64,000 nucleotides of DNA from Flammeovirga sp. SJP92 (GTDB taxonomy: Bacteria; Bacteroidota; Bacteroidia; Cytophagales; Flammeovirgaceae): the NCBI RefSeq assembly GCF_001583495.1, contig NZ_LQAQ01000046.1:1-64000 (forward strand), read 5' to 3'. Each line of letters starts with the position of its first letter. Position 1 is the first letter of the stretch. The notes beneath the pieces are model-generated. The model did no database searches. It had not been told where the DNA came from and saw only the letters and a list, made by a program, of their open reading frames with translations. Of the stretch, positions 16,591 to 24,124 are shown in pieces. Both the position numbers and the translations under genes were made by a program.

Positions 16591-18972
16591 ATGAAAAAAT
16601 TAATTTTTATGTTATTCTCAGCGCTTTCAATTTCTTGCTTTGCACAAGAAGGCGCAGACAAAGAGTCGATTAGTATTCCTTACCCTCTTGGTGAGTGGAA
16701 AGGTGTTGCTGAAAAAACAATAGACAATTCAAAACCTTATTTTATTGAAACCAAAAAAGCTCCGGAAGATGCTCCGAACGTTTTAATTATTATGTTAGAT
16801 GACGTCGGTTACGGTACAGTTTCATCTTATGGTGGTCCAATTAATACTCCTGCTTTCGACCGTGTTGGTGATGAAGGTATTCGTTATTCACACATGGCAG
16901 TGAATGCGATCTGTTCACCAACAAGAGGATCACTTTTAACAGGATACAATATGCACCAAATTGGTACAGGTATCGTAAGTGAGTTCTCAACTGGTTATTC
17001 AGGATATAACAATGAGGTGGATTATACTACACCTGCATTAGGTAAAATCCTTGTTGAAAACGGTTATGCTACTTCTGCCTTCGGTAAATGGCATAACACA
17101 AAATTGGATGACGGTTCTGCTGCAGGTCCATTCCACAACTGGCCAGGTAGTTTCTGGGGATTTGAGTACTTCTACGGTTTCGTAGGTGGTGAGATGAACA
17201 TGTTCCACCCATTAGTATTCGAAAACAATACAGCAGTGGATATTCCAAAGAAAAATGCGGATGGCTCTGATTACCACTTCACTACTGATATGACTGACAA
17301 AGCGATCAAGTGGTTGGACAACTGGAGAGGAGTTAGAGACGAGCCATTCTTTATGTACTATGCACCAGGTGCTTGTCACGCACCAATCCAGCCACCAGCA
17401 GATTGGAGAAACAAATACAAAGGGAAATTCAACGAAGGTTACGAAGAGATGCGTAATCAAATGCTTGAGCATCAGAAAGAATTAGGACTTGTTCCTCAAG
17501 ATGCGAAGTTGGTAGATTGGCCTTCAGAATCAATTCCAGCATGGGATACTTTCAGTGAGAGAGGACAAGAGTACTTAAGCCGTCAGATGGAAGTAAACGC
17601 TGCTTTCTTGGAGCATACAGATTCACAAATTGCACGTGTATTTGATCACCTTGAAGAAATGGGTGAGTTAGATAACACACTAGTGATCTTCTTTACAGCA
17701 GATAATGGTACAACTGGTGAAGGAACACCAACAGGTAATATTCAAGAACTTTTCTTCCAAAATGGATACGAACCATTGACAATGGATGAGCAATTGGATT
17801 GGTTAGATCGTATGGGAGGTCTTGAAGAATGGGGTAATGAAGATATGAGTAACCACTTCGCAACAGGATGGGCTTACGCATTATCAACTCCTTACCAATG
17901 GACAAAACAAGTAGGTTCTCACTTCGGTGGTACAATGGCAGCAATGGCAATTCGTTACCCTAAAGGAATCGAAGCACAAGGGGAGTGGAGACGTCAGTTC
18001 CAATTCGTTACGGATATCGTTCCTACAGTTCTTGAAGTAACAGGTGTACCTGCTCCAGATTATGTAAATGGTCAGAAGAGAAGAGAATATCCTGGTGAAT
18101 CATTAACGTATGCATGGAATGATGCAGAAGCAGAAACAAATCACCCAACTCAATACTTCGAGTGTCTTGGTTTTATGGGACTTTATCACGAAGGATGGAG
18201 CTTAGCAGGTAAGCCTTACAGATACCCTTGGCAAATGAGTGCAGGTGCATTGGCTAATTTGAAGCCTCTTGATATGGAGTGGGAGCTTTACAACATCGAC
18301 GAAGATCCGATTCAATCAGTGAATATTGCAGATCAGCATCCTGAGAAAATCAAGGAGTTAGAGAAAATCTTCTGGGAAGAGGCTGAGAAGTACGATGTAT
18401 TCCCAATTGGTGGTGCTATGGGTCGTGTGATTCAACCTGAGTCTAATACTTCTATGGACGCAAAAACAAACTGGGTACTTACACCTAACGTGTACAGATT
18501 ACCAGAGAATGCAGCCCCTCAGATGAAGTCAAACGATTACGTAATCAACGCACACATCGAAGGAGCTGATAAAGATACTGAAGGTGTTATCTACGCCATT
18601 GGTAAAGCGATGGGTGGTCACGCACTATACGTTCTTGATGGTAAACTTCGCTACACAAACTCAGTATTAGGTTACTGGTTATATGAGAATGAAGGTGTTG
18701 ATGTTCCTACAGGTGATTATAAAGTGACGTTGAAGCACACAATTACTTCTGAGAGACGTATGAACGGTGCAGCAAAAGTTGAATTATACATCGATGACAA
18801 ACTTGTTGATACCATCGAACTAGAGCGTACAATGGGTATTTCTTACGGTGGTGATGTATTTGATGTAGGTAGAGACGAAGGTTGTATCGTTTCTAAAAAC
18901 TACAAAGACAAAGGTAAATTCATCTTTACACCAGGTAAATTGAAAAAGGTAACTTTCGATATTTCTAAATAA
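16591..18972 (+). CDS. Type I sulfatase (arylsulfatase), secreted; paralog of the one at 1562
   Basis: A 793-residue formylglycine sulfatase: signal peptide ending FAQ, metal-binding LDD at 69-71, signature CSPTR with C108, and the same C-terminal beta-rich extension as its paralog at 1562. The two proteins align along their whole length. Codon choice is noticeably more restricted here (many GGT, CGT, AAC and TTC codons) than in the paralog, which suggests strong expression once induced. The gene is controlled by an AraC-type promoter with a ~190-nt leader and is bounded downstream by REP unit IV. Activation needs a formylglycine-generating enzyme, absent from the window. Substrate unknown. 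Confidence 0.94.
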   Translation: MKKLIFMLFSALSISCFAQEGADKESISIPYPLGEWKGVAEKTIDNSKPYFIETKKAPEDAPNVLIIMLDDVGYGTVSSYGGPINTPAFDRVGDEGIRYSHMAVNAICSPTRGSLLTGYNMHQIGTGIVSEFSTGYSGYNNEVDYTTPALGKILVENGYATSAFGKWHNTKLDDGSAAGPFHNWPGSFWGFEYFYGFVGGEMNMFHPLVFENNTAVDIPKKNADGSDYHFTTDMTDKAIKWLDNWRGVRDEPFFMYYAPGACHAPIQPPADWRNKYKGKFNEGYEEMRNQMLEHQKELGLVPQDAKLVDWPSESIPAWDTFSERGQEYLSRQMEVNAAFLEHTDSQIARVFDHLEEMGELDNTLVIFFTADNGTTGEGTPTGNIQELFFQNGYEPLTMDEQLDWLDRMGGLEEWGNEDMSNHFATGWAYALSTPYQWTKQVGSHFGGTMAAMAIRYPKGIEAQGEWRRQFQFVTDIVPTVLEVTGVPAPDYVNGQKRREYPGESLTYAWNDAEAETNHPTQYFECLGFMGLYHEGWSLAGKPYRYPWQMSAGALANLKPLDMEWELYNIDEDPIQSVNIADQHPEKIKELEKIFWEEAEKYDVFPIGGAMGRVIQPESNTSMDAKTNWVLTPNVYRLPENAAPQMKSNDYVINAHIEGADKDTEGVIYAIGKAMGGHALYVLDGKLRYTNSVLGYWLYENEGVDVPTGDYKVTLKHTITSERRMNGAAKVELYIDDKLVDTIELERTMGISYGGDVFDVGRDEGCIVSKNYKDKGKFIFTPGKLKKVTFDISK

Positions 18973-18993
18973 TAGGAAACATTAAACAGTTCC

Positions 18994-19188
18994 GTAGGGG
19001 CAGACCTATGTGTCTGCCCACCGAACCACAATACAAATTATTGAAGTATTGTGGTTCTTGTTTTATCTATATGACCACAAAACCATATTTGTCATCGATA
19101 AAAAACAATGTTGATGATTATTTTATAGATACAGATTTTTGTGTTTCTGTTTGTGGTACAGCGGGCAGACACATAGGTCTGCCCCTAC
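18994..19188. repeat. REP-bounded repeat unit IV (BIME-like)
   Basis: Left element: GTAG 18994-18997, stem GGGCAGAC 18998-19005, stem GTCTGCCC 19012-19019. Right element: stem 19163-19170/19177-19184, CTAC 19185-19188. The interior contains another hairpin, about 11 bp, ACCACAATAC pairing with GTATTGTGGT (about 19024-19055), also found in unit VI. The right foot supplies the stop codon of the AraC gene at 19185. Confidence 0.9.
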
Positions 19189-20171
19189 GGGATGATGTTT
19201 TTAGGGCTAACTCCTTTTATTTTTTTAAACATGGATGAAAAATTAGGAATACTGGTATAACCTAAATCGTAGCCAACTTCCATTACAGAGTATTTACCGG
19301 ATTTTAATCTGCGATAGGCTTCGTCCATTTTAGCATGTGTATAATATTGGTATATGGATGTATCGTACAGCGTTTTAAAATCTCTTTTCAATTTCGATAT
19401 GCTAACACCAAATTCAGATGCCATGTCCTCAACTACTAATTGATCTTCCAGTTTTGATAAAATATAGCTTTTGATTTCCAACAATCGTTTATAGTCTTCT
19501 TGATGCAATCCATGAAGTTTATCGTTTTGAATAAGGGCTTTGATAGATAACATAATCTGAGTGAACAGCTCTAAGCCTTTTACCATTAGCATGGGTATAC
19601 GCTCAAACTTTGTATTTTCATAATGTAGAATATCATCAATAAGTGCTTCCATCTGAATAGGTAAACCTGTATGGTAAGCGATAGATTCATTATTAATTAA
19701 AGCATTTATCAGATCATATGAAGAATGAGGGAATAATTGGATCAATACATCTTTTGATAATTTTAATGAAATAGAATTATAGTTCGAACTTACAGGAAAG
19801 TGAGTGACTGTTGGAAACAACCCATTATAGATAAATACACTATTTATACTTCCCGCTTCCAACATCAGTAATTGGTCATTGTAATTTTGATTTACATTCC
19901 CTCTATATACAATATAGATATGAATTGTATCTGAATCGTTGTCAGGTTCACGTTCCATGATTAGAGGGTGACCAAATTTCGCTTGAGAAATAATCAACTC
20001 TAATCCTTGCATAATCTGGAGGGAAGACATTTTTAATTCGGTATGTTTCCCATGATATAAAAAAGAAGAGTCGGAATATTCACCTCCAAGTACATCATGT
20101 AAACTCTTAAAATAGTTCTTAGCATTCCCTTCTTTCAATTTGAAGGTTTTGATCTGTTCTTTCTCTTTCAT
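19185..20171 (-). CDS. AraC family transcriptional regulator
   Basis: About 328 residues from the preferred start MKEKEQIKTF at 20171; an in-frame ATG exists at 20198 but adds only nine unconserved residues. The C-terminal domain has first helix ISKLKRDFKTLY and second helix SIPNFSSMFKK, different from the paralogs. It diverges from the choloylglycine-hydrolase-like gene, whose operator repeats (20241) are likewise different in their second half. It ends KNIIP with a TAG stop (19187-19185) lying in the GTAG foot of repeat unit IV, as in the paralog at 15250. Shared ancestry of this junction with the one at 15250 is possible. Confidence 0.92.
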   Translation of the reverse strand: MKEKEQIKTFKLKEGNAKNYFKSLHDVLGGEYSDSSFLYHGKHTELKMSSLQIMQGLELIISQAKFGHPLIMEREPDNDSDTIHIYIVYRGNVNQNYNDQLLMLEAGSINSVFIYNGLFPTVTHFPVSSNYNSISLKLSKDVLIQLFPHSSYDLINALINNESIAYHTGLPIQMEALIDDILHYENTKFERIPMLMVKGLELFTQIMLSIKALIQNDKLHGLHQEDYKRLLEIKSYILSKLEDQLVVEDMASEFGVSISKLKRDFKTLYDTSIYQYYTHAKMDEAYRRLKSGKYSVMEVGYDLGYTSIPNFSSMFKKIKGVSPKNIIP

Positions 20172-20240
20172 CAATACAAAAGTAATGTAATGGTTCAATG
20201 TGGCAAAGTAAATCCTTTTTTGATGATTGGGAAAGAGAGT

Positions 20241-20306
20241 TGAGCTGATTCGATAATTGCTTGAACGTTGACGATACGTTGAAGCATGATCTAGTTTCTA
20301 CCTTTA
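20241..20306 (+). promoter_or_regulatory. AraC-type operator and promoter of the amidase gene
   Basis: Direct repeats tgagctgattcgata (20241-20255) and tgaacgttgacgata (20262-20276) start 21 bp apart and share the ending cgata. A TACCTTTA box (20299-20306), one base off TAnnTTTG, begins 37 bp after the second repeat. Translation starts at 20345. Confidence 0.68.
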
Positions 20307-20344
20307 CTTTATCATTCAAAGATCAACAAAAATTAAAAATTGAT

Positions 20345-21454
20345 ATGAAGAATATTTTAAAAACTATCGTATTATCTATTGCTATATTAATTTATGTATC
20401 TCCACTTTCACAAGCCTGTACAGGCATTAAGTTAAAAGCTGAAGATGGAAGTTATGTTTATGGTAGAACATTAGAATGGGGTGCATTTGACCTCAATTCA
20501 AAAATGGTCGTAGTTCCTCAAGGTCATCAATTCAAGGGACTTACTCCAGAAGGAAGAAATGGAAAAGATTATCAATCAAAATATGGTTTTATAGCAGTCA
20601 CTGCCTTTGGTGATGATGTGTTAGCTGATGGTATGAATGAAGCAGGATTAGCAGGAGGTGGTTTCTATCACCCAGGTTATGCAAATTATCCTGCTTATGA
20701 TAAAAAGAAAGCTGACAACACAATTTCAGCACAAGATATATTGACTTATATGCTCGGTAATTTTAAAGATGTTGCAGAAGTTAAAAAAGGATTATTAGAG
20801 GTTAATGTTACTGGTGTTATTCTAGAATCTGTAGGATTGGAACTTCCAGGGCATTGGATGATGTCTGATGCCACTGGAGCTACAGTTGTGATTGAGTTTA
20901 CAAACGGTGAATTGAAAATGTACGACTCAAATGTTGGAGTAATTACAAATGCTCCTAACTATGACTGGCATTTAACCAATCTTAGCAATTACTTAAACCT
21001 TACACCACATCCTCAAAATCCAGTTGAGATCAACGATATAGCGATCAAACCTCTTGGTGCAGGATCAGGTTTCTTAGGTTTACCAGGAGATAATACTCCA
21101 GTCTCAAGGTTTGTAAGAGCGACTGCCTATGCGCATACTTCTCGAAAAACAACAGATGCTAAGGAAGCCGTTTATGAATTATTCAGAATTCTAGACAACT
21201 TTAACCTTCCATTAGGTCCTGACGGCGGTGAGGGAGCAAATGCAGATCACTTTGACAATTCATTACGTTCAACTACGCTTTGGACTTCAGCAGCAAATAT
21301 CAATGATTTGCAATACAGCTATCATACACAGCACAACAGAAGAGTAAGAATGATAGACCTGAAAGAAATTGATTTTTCAAATATAGGAGAGGAGATTATC
21401 TATCTGGAATTGGACGAGAAGAAGGAACAAGATATAGAAAAAATTAAATTGTAA
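20345..21454 (+). CDS. Choloylglycine hydrolase/penicillin V acylase-like amidase (Ntn hydrolase)
   Basis: A 369-residue exported linear amide C-N hydrolase. I place the start at 20345 (MKNILKTIV), which gives a clean signal peptide; the open frame upstream to 20261 crosses the operator. Cleavage after SQA would expose C25 as the N-terminal nucleophile (CTGIKL). R41 sits 16 residues later, as Arg18 does in bile salt hydrolase, and E44 replaces the usual Asp21, as is common in Gram-negative penicillin V acylases (GRTLEW). Characterised relatives cleave conjugated bile salts, penicillin V or N-acyl homoserine lactones; which applies here is unknown. A single-gene unit, divergent from its AraC. 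A decayed copy of its 3' end follows at 21628-21696. Confidence 0.88.
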   Translation: MKNILKTIVLSIAILIYVSPLSQACTGIKLKAEDGSYVYGRTLEWGAFDLNSKMVVVPQGHQFKGLTPEGRNGKDYQSKYGFIAVTAFGDDVLADGMNEAGLAGGGFYHPGYANYPAYDKKKADNTISAQDILTYMLGNFKDVAEVKKGLLEVNVTGVILESVGLELPGHWMMSDATGATVVIEFTNGELKMYDSNVGVITNAPNYDWHLTNLSNYLNLTPHPQNPVEINDIAIKPLGAGSGFLGLPGDNTPVSRFVRATAYAHTSRKTTDAKEAVYELFRILDNFNLPLGPDGGEGANADHFDNSLRSTTLWTSAANINDLQYSYHTQHNRRVRMIDLKEIDFSNIGEEIIYLELDEKKEQDIEKIKL

Positions 21455-21482
21455 TTCGTTACATAAACACGTCACGAACCAC

Positions 21483-21560
21483 GTAGGGGTAGACCTGTGT
21501 GTCTGCCCACCGAACCACAACACGAACCATAATACAAATTATTGGAGTGTTGTGGTTTTA
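21483..21560 (+). repeat. Truncated REP unit V (left element only)
   Basis: GTAG 21483-21486 and stem GGGTAGAC 21487-21494 with loop CTGTGT and stem GTCTGCCC 21501-21508, so one position is a G-T mismatch (G-U in RNA), an intermediate between the two stem types. The typical flanking ACCACAAC segment follows, but no right-hand element: the unit is interrupted by a 242-bp duplication. Confidence 0.8.
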
Positions 21561-21627
21561 TTTTATTTAATTTATCCAGATACCGATCAAACCAGTGCAA
21601 AGCGATATTTGATGTTCAATAAAATCA

Positions 21628-21696
21628 ATGGGGATAATAATTTTGCAGATATTGATAGCTGAGAAAGAGCGAGATATAGAGAAAATTAAATTATAA
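21628..21696 (+). pseudogene. Decayed 3'-end copy of the amidase gene
   Basis: Positions 21658-21696 read AEKERDIEKIKL and a stop, close to the EKKEQDIEKIKL end of the amidase at 20345. The same bases follow both stop codons (AATTCGTTACA, then the REP left element), with a constant offset of 242 bp. This is a tandem duplication of the gene end plus REP, not a functional gene. Confidence 0.7.
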
Positions 21697-21724
21697 TTCG
21701 TTACAAAAACACATCACGAACCAC

Positions 21725-21977
21725 GTAGGGGCAGACCTATGTGTCTGCCCACCGAACCACAACAAGAACCACAATACAAATTATTGAAGTATTGTGGTTC
21801 TTGTTTTATTTATATGACCGCCAAAACCATATTTGTCATCGATAAAAATCAATGTGCTAATTATCTTATATGTTCAGATTTTTTGTATTCCTGATTGTGG
21901 TACAGTAGGTAGACACATTACTGATTTTTGTGTTTCTGATTGTGGTACAGCGGGCAGACACATAGGTCTGCCCCTAC
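21725..21977. repeat. REP-bounded repeat unit VI with a doubled right end
   Basis: Left element: GTAG 21725-21728, stem GGGCAGAC 21729-21736/GTCTGCCC 21743-21750. An internal 12-bp stem pairs GAACCACAATAC with GTATTGTGGTTC (about 21766-21800). A truncated right-hand element stops at about 21918 and is followed at once by a complete one (stem 21952-21959/21966-21973, CTAC 21974-21977). The unit ends 5 bp before the operator at 21983. Confidence 0.88.
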
Positions 21978-21982
21978 GGAAA

Positions 21983-22048
21983 ATCCCTTTTTATACAACA
22001 TCTGTACTCTTTTTTGCAAGCCTTCCCATTACCCTTCCACTACTTTTG
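21983..22048 (+). promoter_or_regulatory. Probable AraC-type operator and promoter of the small lipoprotein gene
   Basis: A TACTTTTG box at 22041-22048 lies 37 bp after a weak repeat at 22004-22018 (gtactcttttttgca), itself 21 bp after atccctttttataca (21983-21997). The repeats are degenerate but the first resembles actcctttttatgtc at 1428, so the AraC at 429 could act here. Confidence 0.5.
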
Positions 22049-22077
22049 TATCATAAAATAATCACAAATACTTATTT

Positions 22078-22686
22078 ATGATGATACGATATTTATTTCT
22101 CATTGCTCTTCTTTTTCCATTTTATTCATGTGTATTCAATGAGGATAGTCTAGAAATAGATTTTTTATCGATTAAAGAAGAATTGAACTTAACACCACAG
22201 CAAGAAAAAGCGTTTCAAGTGGTTGTTAAAGAATATATTATTAAAAGGAGAAAGCTGATTTATAAAAGTGATTTAAAGACAGATTCTGGAAATAGCCTAT
22301 TGTTGAGTAAAGTGAAAAATTCATACAAGAATCAAGAAAAAGACCTCTATTTTATGATGGATGAACGTCAACAGCAAATCACACATCAATTTATTAAAAA
22401 GCATATGCCTGGACAATTCCATTATGCAGATGACATAAGGGAAGAACTGTCTAAAACACTTTCTCTTGATTCCTATCAAAAAAGGCAATATAAATTAATT
22501 AATGCTACTTATGATAAGATCTATTCGAATATGAATGCTTCAGATTACGATTACAGACAGCATGTTACTGCTCATTGGAATCAGTTGTATATCGCTCGTA
22601 AAAATGCAATACAAAGGGTCTTTTCTGAAGAACAGTTCAAACAATATGAAGAAGTAATACAACGTGTTAATTATGAGCGTTCATGA
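22078..22686 (+). CDS. Small lipoprotein with LTxxQ-like segments (Spy/CpxP-like?)
   Basis: A 202-residue lipoprotein, lipobox FYSC at about residues 15-18. The mature part is helical and charged, with LNLTPQQE near the start and FSEEQFKQYEEV near the end, reminiscent of the LTxxQ motifs of Spy/CpxP periplasmic chaperone or metal-sensing proteins; that link is weak. It is a paralog of the lipoprotein at 31496, sharing HEF/HQFIKK-MPG, ASxYWNQ/AHWNQ and the closing SxEQ segments. Translation may begin at 22078 or 22081. Its promoter lies immediately after a REP unit. Function unknown. Confidence 0.75.
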   Translation: MMIRYLFLIALLFPFYSCVFNEDSLEIDFLSIKEELNLTPQQEKAFQVVVKEYIIKRRKLIYKSDLKTDSGNSLLLSKVKNSYKNQEKDLYFMMDERQQQITHQFIKKHMPGQFHYADDIREELSKTLSLDSYQKRQYKLINATYDKIYSNMNASDYDYRQHVTAHWNQLYIARKNAIQRVFSEEQFKQYEEVIQRVNYERS

Positions 22687-22697
22687 TATATGCTGCT

Positions 22698-23915
22698 TTA
22701 TATTAATTTATATACCCTTGTTGGAGTGCCAAAACCTTTGAGTTTTACTTCACCAAGGTCTTCAATTGAATCAGATTCACTTTTATCTATAGTTTCATAG
22801 ATACTTTTAGAGATAAGAAACTGACTATTGAAATCTTTATTAAGGGATTCAATTCTTGCGGCAATAATTACATTTTTACCCGTGAGGGAATACGCTTTTC
22901 TTTCTTCGTTACCAATATTTCCAGCTACGATATTTCCAGCATGTAACCCAATACCAATTTTAATAGGGGGAATCTTATCTTCTTCAATCAATGTATTAAT
23001 GCATTCTAGAATACCATAACCCGCTTTAACAGCATTTTTCTCATGGTTTTTATATTTAATAGGCGCCCCGAAAACGGCCATCAATCCATCTCCTAAAAGT
23101 TGTAATACAACCCCGTGTTTTTCACTAATAATCTTTATCAAAGCTCCAAAAACAATATTTTGGAATTTGGCAACTTCAGAGGGTTTTCTAGAGTCAGCAA
23201 ATACGGTGAAATCACGAATATCTAAAAACATAATGGAAACATGGAACTGAGTGGTTTTAATTTCTTCATAATTTTCCATGATATGTTTGGCTACTTTATG
23301 CGAAATCTGCTGACCAAACAAAGATTTAATTTTACTCAATAAGTTCTCCGTTACCTTTTGCTCTTCTAACAATTCATACTCTAATTTCTTAGTTGTTTTT
23401 GCATAAAAATTAATCAGAAGAGAAATAATTAAGATCGTACTCACAGCATTAGTCATATAGGAGAAGTGTTGCATTTCCTCCGATAAAGGGTATATTCCTT
23501 CTTGAAAAAGGTAAGAAATCGAAACATAGACAACACATATAAGGGCCAAAAATCCAAATTGTAGGAAACGATGCCAATTGGGGTTAAAGAAACTAAGCCC
23601 CGCTAAATAAATTAACCAAAAATGGGCACCAAAGCCCCAGCCAATAAAATAAGTACAAGCTACCTGATGAAACAGCAACTCAATACATGCAAGTGAAAAA
23701 GCACTGTTTTCGCAGGCAGATGAATTTAAATACAGTGCCAAACCAAAAACAGGTACACTAAAGAAAATATTGAAGTAAACCAATTCTGGAATATCTAAAT
23801 ACCAAAACAGAAATAATGCGTTGATGTGCCCAAAGAAACCTAGCAAATAAGCTCCTTGGGTAATCTGACGAAATTTTTTGATCTCTGACTTTGACTGAGT
23901 ATCCTTATTCTTCAT
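22698..23915 (-). CDS. Membrane-anchored class III nucleotide cyclase-like protein
   Basis: A 405-residue protein with about six transmembrane helices (residues 20-170), a short linker (175-220) and a class III cyclase homology domain (about 224-405). The two metal aspartates are present: D232 in FLDIRDFT and D276 in LLGDGLMAVFGAP, and so is the transition-state Arg354 in AARIES. Three substrate residues differ from canonical adenylate cyclases: Gln272 at the Lys position, Ala341 at the Asp position, Ile350 at the Asn position. It may make another cyclic nucleotide or be regulatory. Convergent with the lipoprotein gene before it (11-bp gap). Confidence 0.87.
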   Translation of the reverse strand: MKNKDTQSKSEIKKFRQITQGAYLLGFFGHINALFLFWYLDIPELVYFNIFFSVPVFGLALYLNSSACENSAFSLACIELLFHQVACTYFIGWGFGAHFWLIYLAGLSFFNPNWHRFLQFGFLALICVVYVSISYLFQEGIYPLSEEMQHFSYMTNAVSTILIISLLINFYAKTTKKLEYELLEEQKVTENLLSKIKSLFGQQISHKVAKHIMENYEEIKTTQFHVSIMFLDIRDFTVFADSRKPSEVAKFQNIVFGALIKIISEKHGVVLQLLGDGLMAVFGAPIKYKNHEKNAVKAGYGILECINTLIEEDKIPPIKIGIGLHAGNIVAGNIGNEERKAYSLTGKNVIIAARIESLNKDFNSQFLISKSIYETIDKSESDSIEDLGEVKLKGFGTPTRVYKLI

Positions 23916-24124
23916 TAAAACGAAATAGTAAAAGAGGGTTATTGATGATTCTAATTAAATATACAAATGATTTACGAGAAAGGATTGAAAGAGGTATTAA
24001 ACCGTTGTTTATTAAATGAAAAGGAATTAAAAACAAGAATATAAAGATTTTTTAAGAAATGAATTTTGAAAACATTTCAATTCAATGATAACTTAGAGTC
24101 CAATAACCATTTTAATTATTTAAC

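Noticed and set aside
19008-19238. Open frame of 76 codons across REP unit IV, with similar ones at 7927-8115 and 21833-22081
   Set aside because: They translate the repeat itself (each contains GRHIGLPLR) and overlap real genes or operators on the other strand; they are by-products of the REP sequence.
20261-20344. N-terminal extension of the amidase
   Set aside because: It crosses the second operator repeat and the promoter box, and would bury the signal peptide.
7252-21977. CRISPR array
   Set aside because: The repeated 26-bp element is dispersed, occurs in both orientations and has no regular short spacers or cas genes nearby.
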